The notes: generated by a model from the sequence alone, not told the origin. A stretch of 64,000 nucleotides of DNA from Mucor racemosus (GCA_027405735.1 JAPEHQ010000013.1:62001-126000); one strand, 5' to 3'; positions 10,961-22,477 are shown, counted from the stretch's first letter. Numbers and translations are program-made.

Positions 10961-11965
10961 AAGTTTTAAATAAAAGGTATTTTTCTTCAACTTTCCTTAT
11001 ATTTAACTATGTATAATCTGAAAATTCAGACTTTTTAGCGGACATTTTCGGGGCTCATTTTACCCTTACCAACACTCATGATTTTGATCAAAAAATAGAA
11101 AAATCAATGTTTGATACCAAAATGAACGTTTAAATATACTACATTGTGAGAAAAAATTGTAGGCGTAGCTAATATGCATTTTATAAAAGCTTAATATTAA
11201 ATGTTAAGTAATGAAACTTTGTACTTTTGGCCCAAAAACGGAATTTTGGTTAAATGATTTTCATGTACTACTTTGCAATAAAAATATTATATATTTTTTT
11301 TTCAGCAAATAAAGCGCTGAATTCTGTATATGTGTATACCTTTTTTTTTTTATAATTGGCAGTATAATTAACTCTAGATTTGCAAAATCAGAAAAAAAAA
11401 TCAAAAAATGTCATAATTGATGATCTGGACAAGGATAATTTTCGAAATTAATATTCCGCTTATAGGCCTTGTAAGTCTTAAAAATAAGAGATTTTATAAT
11501 ACTTGAGAACTTTTTCGAGAATTGACAGTGCTGTATCCATTTGATTCAAGCTTATTACTGTAAATCTTTATACACGATAATATTGTGTGGTATTTCATTT
11601 GATGATAGTATAATCTTACTTTACAATTATTGCATTAGAGGTGATTTACATTGAGTTTTATTCTTACCTCTCCAATATCATAAACATAAACATAAACATG
11701 GCCATCGCTGAAGCCTATTACTGCCTTTTTATCCTCTTTTTCCCAAGCCAATTTATTCAATGCTTTACCAGAACCAACTGGAGCGCTTACAAATGGTTCC
11801 CCAGTCTCTGCGTTCAAATCCCATAAATAAAATTGGCCGGTTCCGTCTATGGTACCAAACAAGGGGGGATGTGCAGGAGATCATTTTACATCATACACAG
11901 AATTGTCTGTGTGTTCAAGTGAGTAAAGAGGAGGAATAGCAAACGCTTTCTAATAATATACTACA
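10960..11965 (+). repeat. Dispersed element A, copy 2 (right part)
   Basis: Starts within the array and runs parallel to 1480-2400 and 58020-58390 plus 60040-61030, with only scattered substitutions. It gives the empty site for the mariner element: AATTCTGTATATGTGTATA at about 11320-11338, where copy 4 carries the 1.6-kb insertion. It contains the best-preserved dynein exon relic. Confidence 0.75.
11668..11949 (-). pseudogene. Captured dynein intermediate-chain WD40 exon
   Basis: This minus-strand segment reads as one complete exon of a cytoplasmic dynein intermediate chain (DYNC1I / fungal IC family): PPLYSLEHTDNSVYDVK, a stop where Trp is expected, SPAHPPLFGTIDGTG, QFYLWDLNAETGEPFV, ALNKLAWEKEDKKAVIG and HVYVYVYDIGE. 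It is bounded by a splice acceptor (TTATTAG at 11950-11956) and a donor (GTAAGA at 11662-11667). An exon with both intronic borders indicates capture of genomic DNA, not cDNA. It is embedded in element A, and related copies occur at 2190-2400 and 60825-61030. No other dynein exon is found in the window, so it is not a functional gene. Confidence 0.8.
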
Positions 11966-12240
11966 AAAGGTGGGGGTTCTTAAAAAGGAGTGTTTATAAA
12001 CCTCATTAATATTTGTTATAAAAACATTCATTTTTCGACTAAAGAAACAGTAATCGAGAGTAACGAGGTAGAAATACCCGTCGTATGATACATTCATTAA
12101 TTATTTTTTTTTTTTTTTTTTGCAAAAGTGAGCCTCCAGAGCGATGCCGTAATTGAGCGTAGTGAGATTGAATGGCTAGCTTTATAATACAATAAATAGA
12201 AATATTGTAGCATCGAACAATAACTTTGTCTACAGGAACA
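11966..12240 (+). repeat. Local duplication related to 10370-10500
   Basis: About 12005-12180 repeats 10365-10510: the words CAGTAATCGAGAGTAACG, ATACATTCATTAA and GCAAAAG.GAGCC occur in the same order. A poly-T stretch lies at about 12104-12121. No coding sequence. Confidence 0.6.
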
Positions 12241-12270
12241 GGTACACCGCCAACACTGTCAGTTCGTTAA

Positions 12271-12367
12271 CAGTATCTTCACCCTGAGACTCAACCAGAC
12301 TCAAGGTATTTTCGAAGTCAGATCGAAAATACCTTGAGTCTGGTTGAGTCTCAGGGTGAAGATACTG
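12271..12367. repeat. Perfect 45-bp-arm inverted repeat (hairpin)
   Basis: Arm 12271-12315 and arm 12323-12367 are exact reverse complements (first bases CAGTATCTTCACCCTGAGAC), separated by the 7-base loop AGTCAGA. The bases just outside do not pair (A on the left, G on the right), so the arms are sharply bounded. It lies about 280 bp upstream of the Fanzor-family start codon. Either strand's transcript would form a 45-bp duplex. Its purpose is unknown; it could be an element terminus, a foldback MITE or a small-RNA precursor. Confidence 0.9.
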
Positions 12368-12513
12368 GGTTTGAGTTGCTTATACTGAAAAATATGCAAG
12401 GACAGTAGTAGTATTCACAAGTTTTGACTTGTGAAAAGCCTTTGACATGTTGGCAATAAGAGTCGCACAGTAGTTTGCTTCGGTTCATTTGTATTAATAG
12501 CCTTTAAAAACAC

Positions 12514-12520
12514 TATAAAT
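12514..12520 (+). promoter_or_regulatory. TATA-like box of the Fanzor-family gene
   Basis: TATAAAT about 130 bp upstream of the ATG at 12649, followed by AT-rich leader sequence. Suggestive only. Confidence 0.35.
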
Positions 12521-12648
12521 AAAGAAAACTATCTTTTGATTCTCCTGTAGATTTACCTAATATATTAGCTACTAAATAATAAATAATCAAAATCTACATA
12601 CTCGTCATCAATATTTTACTTAAAGCATTATTTTTATACAAAAAAAAC

Positions 12649-15600
12649 ATGAGCTCCCCACCTCCTACCGAGAATAATATTTGTAAAAGACGTCTTATTG
12701 TTGAAGATGAAAAAGAAATCGAAGCAGAAATCGAAAGCCAACATGTTCTCATGGATGCTGTAGATCAAAATCACCCAACGTTTGTACCTGATACTGAAAT
12801 TTTCACTAGGGCACGTACGGTATAATATCAAAACAACAAAGAAGCTCATATATTTGCAATTAACTTTTTTTAACAACTTGCGAACTTGACATTCTGCAAA
12901 ACCAAATAAATTATTTGGATTGATTTGGCCCCACAGCGTGAGCGAGGAAACCCCGCTGTTGGCCAACATTGAATGTATTAGCATCGACAACATTTGATCT
13001 TTCTTTTCTTCTTTGTCTATTGTAATAACATCTCAATGCACATAAAAAGAAAACAATTAAATATATACGTTCCTGGCACTACAAGGAGAAATTTACCAGC
13101 AACTTTGGAAACACAAACAACTAGTCGTAGAAGAGCAATAACTGATGATGATGAAGCTTATATGAACTCGTTGAAAACTCAATTTAGACATAGAATCATA
13201 AAGCATATCAAAACATGCCATGATAAAAACGAGTCTTTCGATGATTTATACAAAACATTGATGCAGTTAAAACAACTTCCAAGAGGTGTGGTCTCGAGCG
13301 CTGAACAGAGCATCAATGCACCAGTAAATTCAATTGTAGTGTATCTAAATCGTGTAACAAGAACAACCAAAAAGAAAAGCATTGAACATTGGAAAGACTA
13401 TGTAAAAGAAAATTTTGAATCCCTCAAAGATTCAGTAACGATACAAGAAGAATCCACTGCAGCTCAAGAAGGCGTTGAAGAGCAAGAAGAAGTAGATGAA
13501 GAAGAACCGGAAGAAATAGATGATAATGAAGTAGAAGACGACGTAACACATAGAACTTGCTCTGCATCCTTCTCATCAGTTATTCGAAAGGATTTCCCAC
13601 AAAATTGTCGATCAACATTCATTGGTACTATCAATAAAACCATTGAACAAGCTTCAGATTACTTGGCTGATTTCAGCAAGCAAGTAATGAAAATGTTGCT
13701 GCTTTTCAAAGACAATCAATTTATCACAAATAGCGGCAATATTCAATTAGTGCACCAAGAGGGACAAAGTATCAATCCAGTGTTACCAGTAGGATATCTA
13801 CACGAGGATGTGATTGTGCCTAAGCCCTTAAATAGTCAATTCCTGCAGACTGATAGCCTGAAAGAAGAGTACAATGCATTATTCCAAGAGGCTCACTTTG
13901 ATCAAATCCATTCAACTTACTTTGGATCAAAAGGAATTAGCAAATCCACCCTGAATACGGCACGACTTCATAAAGCAATAGTAAATTTACTTGAGCGTGA
14001 TGAGGAGAATGTTTACAATGATTTGTCGTCTCACGTTATGAAAATGGCAAGAAATGTTTATATCGCCAATTTCATGAATATGTGGGCAGATAATACAACC
14101 GTAAACAAAGCATTGAACAGGCTCTTGAATATTCTATTGATTGTCCATTTATCTCCTGCTCGTGATCAAGAATTCAAGAAAAAACGCGAGGAGCTCAAAG
14201 GAAAGAATAAAGGAAAGAATAGACAGCCTCCTAACAACAATTGTGCCATTCCAGTAAACTCGATGTCACTCATCAACAAAACTTATAATGGACGCAGAAG
14301 GCTTTTCGCTGACGAGATTAAAAGAAGAAATCGTTGTATCGAGAAAGGAGGAGATTGGGTTGTTAAGCAATGGAAAGCTAGCTTGTGTCAGCAAAGGCTG
14401 AACTCATATGCAGATGTTTTGCAAAGAGAGGTAAGATTGATGAACAATCGAATTGAACAAGTATATTAAACAACCTTCTAGAAACAAAAGCGGCAAGTGA
14501 GACGAGAGCAGCAACATCAACAACAAGAAGAGCAAGGTATCAAAATGCAAGAAGCGTTGGTAGAAGAAGAGATTCAAGATGTTGACATGGAAGATATTTT
14601 GGTAGAAGAGGACACCTCGCGAAAAAGAATAAACCAGTTAAAGCAGATAACAAGAGCAGCTCTTTTTGAGGAAAAAACAATTTGCAAAGCATATTTTGTT
14701 GGTAAATTGAGCAACATTAGCGACAAAGAAGTGGAGGTCATCTTGAAGATTATTAAATTTGTAAAGCCATACATGGCATCTAGAGCCACATACCATGTCT
14801 TTTCACATCAAATTCCCTTTCTCTTGATGGTTAATCAAGTATTGCGTTCTGTTGGTTACCATGAGCAAGTGGTGAAATTGACCCCCATCATCAGGCCTAC
14901 AAATCTGCACGCGTTATGGATTGATGCTACTACATTACACTCTTTGTTTTGTGCTCGAAAGCTGGAACATAAGATGGTACTCCATGATTTCGAAGGGAAC
15001 GTCATTCGTGCGGCTTCAGTTACGTCTCAAAAGGATGCTGTGTTTAGTAGTTTTTTCGACATAGATCGTCTAAAAACAATATGTGCTGGCTACGGGTTGC
15101 AATTCGCCTACCGTATGCATGTACTACCTGGACTTCAGTGTGTGAGAATCCTTGGTACTAGAAATTACCAAAAGCATAAACAGAAGAATAAACAGCAACC
15201 TCCTGTGACTCAGACATCCACAAGAAGCAATGAGATCAACAGCAGAATTGCAGCATTGATTGACCAGAAGACCACAATAGAGAAAAGGTTGAAGAACGCT
15301 CAAATTACACTTAATAAATATCTACTTGGTTCAGAAAGTGCTTCTCAACTGAAAAAAAAATGGAATGATGAAAATATAGATAGAGACTCGCTGCATAAAG
15401 AGATACAAGTGGCCAAGAAAAAGAAGAGACAATTGATTCAAGAAGTAGTGAAAGCAAAGCAAGAACTATCCAGTGCCAATAATAACATCTACAAGCAGAG
15501 ATATGACGCTACCTCCTCTACCGAAAGAAGACAGATAATACCAGTCGAGCCCAACAAACCTTGCCATCACAAGGTGGAGGAGTGTATTATTGATCAAAAA

Positions 15601-16645
15601 GTAGATAAAGACCAACTTGTATTTTCAGGGACAGACAACGGTATTATTAATGTCACGGAGACAGTTGCTTTTGGTGTCGATAGGTTGAAATATCATCTTC
15701 GTTTGTATAATCGCTTTCAAGTATTACAAGATCAAGGTAATTTAATGCTCGTTAATATCTTGCTTGTGGCTAATTTTCAATGCACAAATTTTAGAAGACG
15801 CTTATATGGAAGAGAAAGAAGACGCTCAGTTGAAGAAATTGCCCACATCATTCAAGGTAAGGAGTGCCGCCCTCCGCCAACATAGTGGTCTTGCTTCTTT
15901 TTCGTCTTCGCTCAATAGAAGAAAGCGCCTCACAGTCTTAGGTCAAAATGTTGCTGATCTTGAAAGCGATCTTTCTGAGTCCAGTATACAGCAATGTGGT
16001 ACAATTGATGAACTGAATGCAACATTCACTCGCCATTCCCAAGCAAAGTCATGTATTCGTCAATTTTACTTTTCAAGATCGAGTGCTAATAAAAAAAGAC
16101 GATTAGAATTAACGAAAAATCGATTTTATGATAGACTTGCATCAAAGGAACGAAAATTTACGAAAGTATCGTCCCCTATTATGTTTATTGGAGATCGTGG
16201 GCATGCAATCAGGTCTCCTATTAAAGGACATTTGCGATTTGGTGGATATTGGAAAGAACTGATACATTCTCGATATACGCCTACATTGATCACTAATGAA
16301 CACAACAGTTCTCAGACCTGCCTTTGGTGTTTCAGCAAATTATCACATCCGTATACTGCAAAAAATGGTACAGTCAAGAAGACTAATGGGTCATTCATTT
16401 GTTTGAACGATGTCTGCCCAAATAAGTCTGTCGTCATGAGCAGGGATTGTCTTTCTGCATTAGCGATTGGTCTCGCTGGTGCTGCTCAGCTTATGCTTGG
16501 TTACACCTTTCCTTGCTTTGATCCAAAAAACACAACAGCGAAACAAGCAATGTTCTCTCAATTAGCTCTGGTATTTTCGGATAGAAAACAGCAGACAAGC
16601 TGGCCCTCCGTTGGGGGTAGTACGACGAGAGCTTCAGCTCTTTGA
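12649..16645 (+). CDS. Fanzor-family (TnpB-like) RNA-guided-nuclease-type protein, apparently intact
   Basis: Predicted exons are 12649-12819 (tentative), 12982-14430, 14482-15736 and 15795-16645, giving 1,241 residues. If exon 1 is wrong, Met at 13036 is the fallback start. The C-terminal RuvC-like region carries GTDNG (Asp925, candidate RuvC-I), NEHNSSQTC (Glu1127, at the place of the Fanzor DEyrTSk.C motif) and SRDCLSALA (Asp1176, RuvC-III). A zinc ribbon CxxC (1134/1137) and CX4C (1161/1166) lies between the last two. The N-terminal half is acidic/Gln-rich plus a coiled region and is not recognised. Fanzors are eukaryotic relatives of IS200/IS605 TnpB, and some are proven RNA-guided DNA nucleases. 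Introns 2 and 3 (51 and 58 bp) have clean GT-AG borders and keep frame. Exon 1 splicing (GTATAA donor, ATTAG acceptor) is the least certain part. No second transposon gene is adjacent. Confidence 0.8.
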
Positions 16646-17196
16646 GGTAAGTTTATATTCATTAGATATAACTCAATACTAAATCAATTCATTCTTTAAT
16701 CTTCTAAATTCAAATTCACCTTTGGTAAGTAAAATCCTTCCACATTTGTTACCCAGTCAACTAATCAAATCTCTCTTTCCTTTTTGAACTACTTAGCTTG
16801 CTATACCCTCTCAGTATTTAAACTCAATACCATATATCATCACCCCTCAAAGTTTTACAACAACAAATGCCACTATAGTAGGATTAATACTGTATAGAGA
16901 GAAATATATAAACATATTTTACATGCTAAAAAACGTATATAAACAATTAAATACGCCAAGATATGTGTTTAAAGATTGAAAACAATACTTTGAAGTCTCA
17001 ACATACTTACAAGCGAGGGTCAAATCTCGAAATGGTACAACAATAGTTTCATGAAACTTCCACTCAAATTGTAAAAATTTGAAGGATTCCAACTCTGGAT
17101 CTACAAAAAGATTACACCAACACATCATGGGCTTTATTGTTGACATTCCATAGACCTAAGCAGTCGATTAAAACCATTGATTTAGGTCTTTAAAGT
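16646..17196. other. 3' flank of the Fanzor-family gene
   Basis: The stop TGA is followed at once by GGTAAGT, a donor-like word, then AT-rich DNA. A weak stem pairs AGACCTAA (17152-17159) with TTAGGTCT (17182-17189) across a 22-base loop. A minus-strand frame at 17010-17146 (start MSTIKPMMCWCNLFVDPELE) ends at a GTAAGTATG donor near 17005-17015 and may be an exon relic; I do not recognise it. Fanzor guide RNAs are often encoded next to the gene, so this flank and the 5' flank are the places to look. I cannot identify one by eye. Confidence 0.35.
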
Positions 17197-17480
17197 TTGA
17201 CACTTATTGAACATCCACCACTTTTTTTTTTTGGAATATTGAGTCTGATTCGGTCATTGTTATCAAAAGAGCGTTTCTACGAAACTATGATTCATCTGTA
17301 CTACGGGGTTCGGCGACATAAACGAAATGTATACCCGTTATTTAATATCAAATTGTATAAAATCCAAGTACGTTTGCATTATTTTCGAGCGAGGAATTCT
17401 TTTTTCAATGATTGATCCGAATTGACGTTACATAATACCACTTTTCCGAATGATTCTTGAGTAACCATGTCGAGAAATAG

Positions 17481-17489
17481 TATATAAAG
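17481..17489 (+). promoter_or_regulatory. TATA-like box of MDV1
   Basis: TATATAAAG lies about 180 bp before the ATG at 17666, followed by a pyrimidine-rich leader. The position and sequence fit a fungal core promoter. Confidence 0.4.
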
Positions 17490-17665
17490 CCTTCAGCTGA
17501 CGTCACTTGAGCAAGACAACAGAAAAGGAACTCTAAAAAGACGGTTGTATAAGAGAGAGATATTTTCACTGTAATTAATTATAAATTTCATTTTCATTAC
17601 CACATTTCTTCCCACTCTTTTTTCCTTAAAATATCTCTTTCGAATAAAGAGGAGATAATTTCATT

Positions 17666-19862
17666 ATGCCAACCGATAGTAAACCACCACCTATTGTACG
17701 AAAAAGACCAGAGCGTACCATCTCTGTAAATACTAATAATAATACAAGCACATCTTCAAATTATACAGCTGTGGTAGCTGCAGCTAAAAGTAAAGCCAAT
17801 AATGTGGTGCATTCAGCTAGAGCATGGTTAACACCTTCTACAGAATGGACATCATCTTTAACTCAACTTGAATCGCTTTCTACGGTTATGTTTAGCCCAC
17901 TAGCAGCACATCCAGTTTACAGATCTGAGTCAATGGTGAAAGCATTGCAACTTATGCAACAGCAACAACAACGCCAACAAACGCCTAATTCTAGTACAGC
18001 ATTGGCAGCGCCTCGTGATCTTGTATTGCATGGTAAAATGTATGCCTGGCCATCAAGTGCCGTTCTTTTACAAGCTGATATACCCGAAACAAATAACCCA
18101 GTATCTTTATTTCAAGGATTTGCATCTGCTTATCCTTCATTAGCCAAGACTAGTAGATCTCCTAGAAGGACTCGTGCAAAAAAGAAGAAGCAACCAACAG
18201 ATGTCAAATCAAATGGACAAATCAAAGGTAGATTTTTATTGTAGTCTGTTGCCTAGCAATTGTTTAACCTATTTCATTAGATATGCCTAAATCACTTACT
18301 CAAATCATTAGTGAAAGAGAAAAAAGAGTGAGAGATTGTGATAAAATCAGTATGCAAAAGGTACATGAAATCATGTTTTATTCAAACAAACGTTGAGTAC
18401 TAACTTGATCCATACAGTCTTCAACAGCTAATGAAATCGATCAAATCAATCTACAAATCAATGAATTGCTGAATAAACGGAAAACGTTGGAACAGAAATG
18501 GGAGAAATTAGAGGAAAAAGACATTCAATTGCAGCTTATAAGTAAGTTTAGGATAGGAATGATTTATTGATTTATTTACAGATGATAACATGTATGATAG
18601 TTGATGATTTAAACGATGCCATTATCGATATTGAAGAAGGTGGTAGCATCAGTGGTAGAACATCAAAATTAGACAGAGGAGGAAATGAATCAGATTCCGA
18701 TGACGAGGATTTCGAATCAGGTACATGTTTCAAGACATTGGAAGGACATACTGACGATGTTTTATGCTTGGATTTCAATCATCCCAAAGGAATGTTAGTA
18801 TCATCATCAATGGACGGTACAGTAAAAGCATGGGATTTGTATCGTAATCGTTGTCTTGGAAATTTGGAAGGCCATACAGGTGTTGTGAGGTGTCTTCACT
18901 TGAATGAAGCTCGACTTCTTACAGGCTCAGATGACAATACTATAAAACAATGGGATTTAAGTCTTATTCCTCCTCCACCACAATCCTTTTCTGGTAGTTC
19001 TGTATTTTCATCTACACCTAGTTCACCCAGTTTAACAGCAATTGATGGTGGAATTGTAAATGAATCATTTACATTGGAAGGACATCAAGGTGAAGTGACA
19101 GCAATAGATGCAAATCAATCCAGCGTTGTATCTGGATCGAATGATAAAACAATTCGACAATGGGATTTAGAAACGCAGCAATGTGTGTTAACATTAGATG
19201 TCATGTGGGCAAGTAAAAATGGAGGAGGAGGTGGTGGAGGTGGAGGTGGAGGAAGAGGCATAGTTGATTCATGGTTAGATACAGCCATGAATTATGGTTA
19301 TGCTTCGCACGATTTTGTTGGAGCATTACAGTTTTGGGATTTTGCTCTAGCCAGTGGTACTTCTGATGGTAAAATTCGAATGTGGGATTGTAAGTATAAA
19401 TGGTTTTTGTATATTTGTTTTACCTGTTTACATTTTCAAAATAGTAAGAACTGGTCAGGCACATCGAACTTTACCTGGACATAATGCACCAATTACATGT
19501 TTACAATTTGATCAAGTACATCTTGTCAGTGGCAGTTTAGATAAAACAATTAGAATATGGGATTTACGTACAGGCTCAGTATTTGATACATTGACATATA
19601 CAACGCCTGTTTCTAGTCTTCAATTTAATGCAAGCAAAATAATTAGTTCAGGGACTAGTAATACAATTGATGTAAGGATAATTTGAATTTCTCTGATTTT
19701 GCATGAATTTTTGATTATTTGCTATTATAGGTTTATAATCGAACATCCTTTCAACATAGTTCACTTGTTGGTCATAAAAACCATGTTAATTCAATTAGAT
19801 TTCGCAATGATATATTGGTGAGTGGTGGCAGTGATAATATAATCAAATTATGGTCAATATAA
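17666..19862 (+). CDS. MDV1: Mitochondrial division protein 1 (WD40 fission adaptor)
   Basis: Six exons encode 637 residues: 17666-18227, 18281-18360, 18418-18541, 18601-19389, 19445-19671 and 19731-19862. The N-terminal part holds NNPVSLFQGFASAYPSLA, resembling the Mdv1/Caf4 region. A coiled coil runs through exons 2-3 (the NEIDQINLQINELL heptads). A seven-bladed WD40 propeller follows, for example LEGHTDDVLCLDF...DGTVKAWDL and a final SDNIIKLWSI. Mdv1/Caf4 proteins bridge Fis1 on the outer mitochondrial membrane to the dynamin Dnm1. A glycine run of about 11 residues (nt 19220-19255) sits in a loop between blades. The exon 4 acceptor GATAG at 18596-18600 was chosen because the nearer CAG gives an immediate stop. 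GRR1 follows 134 bp downstream on the same strand. Confidence 0.85.
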
Positions 19863-19996
19863 TTTGTTAGATGGTGGTCACATGAAAAATATCACCACTT
19901 GCTTGCTGATGTTATTTAGCTTTGCTTATTAAATTATTACATAAATTATTATTCTTTTTTGTATTATCTTTTTTTTTTTTTTTCTAAAAAAAAAAT

Positions 19997-21602
19997 ATGA
20001 ACAACATACCTTCAGAAATAATACAAGATATATTTCGTAAAATTGAATCAACAAATGACCTGATAACATGTTCCCATGTATGTAAACGTTGGAGTTATCT
20101 ATCACTAGAGTTATTATGGTATAAGCCAACTTTTAATATACGCTATAATAACAATTCACTGCCTTCTTCTTCTTGGTTAACTTTCTTCACTATAATTCAA
20201 GCAACTCAACAAACAACATTTCCATATGCTTCTTTTATACGTCGTATTAATTTATCGCCATTATCGATTCTAATTGAAGATTTACACGTCATGACATTAC
20301 GATCCTGCAAACGATTAGAAAGATTAACTTTAGCTGGTTGTTCTAAACTTACTGATATTGGTTTATGTACGTTAATAAATGCTATTGGACCCAAATTGTC
20401 ATCAATTGATCTTAGTGATGTATATCAAATAACTGATGCAACAATCATTGAAGCTGCTAAATCATGCCCTCAGCTACAAGGCTTTAATTTGAGCATGAAT
20501 CGATCTCACCATGGAATAACAGATAGTAGCATTATAAGATTAGCTGCACAATGTACACAGCTAAAGAGGGTATAAATTTGAAAAGATTATATCTCTATAT
20601 CAAGTATATTCATATCTTATTATCTAGATAAAACTCAATAATTGCTCTCGTGTATCAGATCAATCAGCAATTGCATTATCACTAAATTGTCCAAGGCTTG
20701 TTGAAGTTGATTTTATGAATTGTAATATTAACAATCAAGCATTAATATCAATATTCAACCACAATCAAGAGTTAAGAGAACTTCGACTTAGTCATGCAGA
20801 TATTACAAATGTACAAATTGACGATAGAGCCTTTATAAATTCATCATTACATCAACAACAGCAACAGAGACAATTATACCAGCAATTACGATTAGTAGAT
20901 TTTACTGGTATTTCTATTATTACTGATGTATCCATAGAAATACTAGTACAAGCAGCACCGAAAATTCGTAGTCTAGTCCTCAACAAATGCTCTCGGATTA
21001 CCGACCAAGGTGTATTATCCATTTGTCAATTAGGTCGATATTTACACTTTTTACATTTGGGTCATTGTTCAAAAATAACTGATCAATCAATTCAACGTTT
21101 AGCACTTGTTTGTCCTCGTATCCGTTATTTAGACATGGCATGTTGTACGAATATCACAGACCTTTCTGTTATTGAATTATCCAAACATTTACCAAAATTG
21201 AAAAGAATTGGACTTGTCAAATGTGCTTTAATAACAGATGCAGCAATTCGGTCATTAACAGCCCACTCTCGAGTTACAAATAGCATAGAACGTATTCACT
21301 TGAGTTATTGCACTCGATTAAATGTAAATGCAATTGCAGGGTTGTTGAGTAGATGCCACAAATTGAATCATTTGAGCTTAACCCACGTGCCATCTTTTTT
21401 GAGAGATGATTTACAGCAATTCTGTAGACCTCCACCTAAAGATTTCACCGAGGTTCAACGACATGCATTCTGTGTTTATAGTGGTGTAGGTGTACAAAAA
21501 TTGAAAGACTATCTAGGTACAATGTACTGTGATCAACAATATTATGAACATATTAGCAGCGAAGAAGAGAATTCACAACAACAACAACAACAACAACACT
21601 AA
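19997..21602 (+). CDS. GRR1: Grr1-like F-box/LRR protein, SCF ubiquitin ligase subunit
   Basis: Two exons (19997-20569, 20628-21602) give 515 residues. The N-terminus is an F-box (IPSEIIQDIFRKIES...CSHVCKRWSYLS). It is followed by about a dozen cysteine-containing leucine-rich repeats with the LTLAGCSKLTD / LVLNKCSRITD pattern. The tail FCRPPPKDFTEVQRHAFCVY matches the characteristic Grr1 C-terminus. Grr1 recruits phosphorylated targets such as G1 cyclins and nutrient-sensing factors to the SCF E3 ligase. It is shorter than yeast Grr1 because the long extensions are absent. It ends in a Gln/His tract. A T-rich run directly precedes the ATG, as at other genes here. Confidence 0.9.
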
Positions 21603-21728
21603 TAGCATCATTTACAATTACCAAAATTAAATAGTATATACCTTTTTTCTCTTTTTTTAATATTTATACACCATAATAAACTATATACAAGTATTCAGAT
21701 GATTTTATTACATATATACAATATTGAT

Positions 21729-21935
21729 TTATGTTGCATGTTTTTCATTTTCATTTTGCGTATTTGATATAGTATCAACTGGTTTTTTATCTTTAATTCT
21801 CAAAGAATGACATGTAGTTTTTTGTATTTTATTGTACTGATTCAACGTAATATCGAGTGGTTTGTTATTTTTATCTGGTTGAACTGGCCAGTTGGAAACT
21901 GCGGGTACTTTTTTATGAGTTGATTGATTAAACAT
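21729..21935 (-). CDS. Possible 68-residue protein, unrecognised
   Basis: The minus-strand frame MFNQSTHKKVPAVSNWPVQP... ends with a basic/acidic low-complexity tail. The start lies just downstream (in its own orientation) of a ~30-base T tract at 21963-21992, the same arrangement seen before several real genes here. No domain is recognised, and it could be chance. It lies in the 3' region between convergently placed GRR1 and an otherwise empty stretch. Confidence 0.3.
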   Translation of the reverse strand: MFNQSTHKKVPAVSNWPVQPDKNNKPLDITLNQYNKIQKTTCHSLRIKDKKPVDTISNTQNENEKHAT

Positions 21936-21961
21936 GTGTAGTTTTACAATGGAAACAAACG

Positions 21962-21962
<1 letters not shown>

Positions 21963-21992
<30 letters not shown>
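21963..21992. repeat. Long A/T homopolymer tract
   Basis: Run of about 30 A. Similar runs of 20 or more occur near 9720, 37360, 37820, 38685, 44730, 52065 and 52395. Most lie in promoters or 3' flanks of genes. Confidence 0.8.
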
Positions 21993-21996
<4 letters not shown>

Positions 21997-22477
21997 TTCC
22001 ATTTTATAAATTTTTTTTTTGGGAGCTCAAAACAATTAAAAGTCCAGGATTGTTTTTTTAGAATTTTCAAAGGATTTTCCAGGCCAAAAAAATGTAGTTA
22101 TTTTCAAGAAATAAATTTTATATTAAAACGTAACATCCGAAATATACTTTATTATTTCTTTTTTTAATAAAGCGTAATTAAATTGTCTTATGAGATATGC
22201 ATCTTTAAGAGACATGCCATCCAAAATATCTACATAAAGTGTCACACGATCCTACAAATTATATGCAGTTGACAAAAAAACAAAAATTACAGAACAATGC
22301 TTTATATGACAATACTTGCTCGGGCAAGTTGAATTATTTAATTATTTGATGTAAAGCACATGTAAAAACTCTTTAAAATCGAGGTAAACTTTAACGGATT
22401 TTCAAATGAGATTTGTTTAATAAGAATTATATTTCTTTTGACCATCGTTTTCTCTTTTTCTCTCCTTTCACCTCACC

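Noticed and set aside
11635..11862. Live dynein intermediate-chain gene
   Set aside because: Only one exon is present, with a stop at a conserved Trp. It recurs at the same point of a dispersed repeat and no flanking dynein exons are visible.
12634..12993. 119-residue minus-strand frame opposite the Fanzor start
   Set aside because: It is antisense to the first Fanzor exon and its intron, has no recognisable domain, and the opposite strand has the coherent spliced reading.
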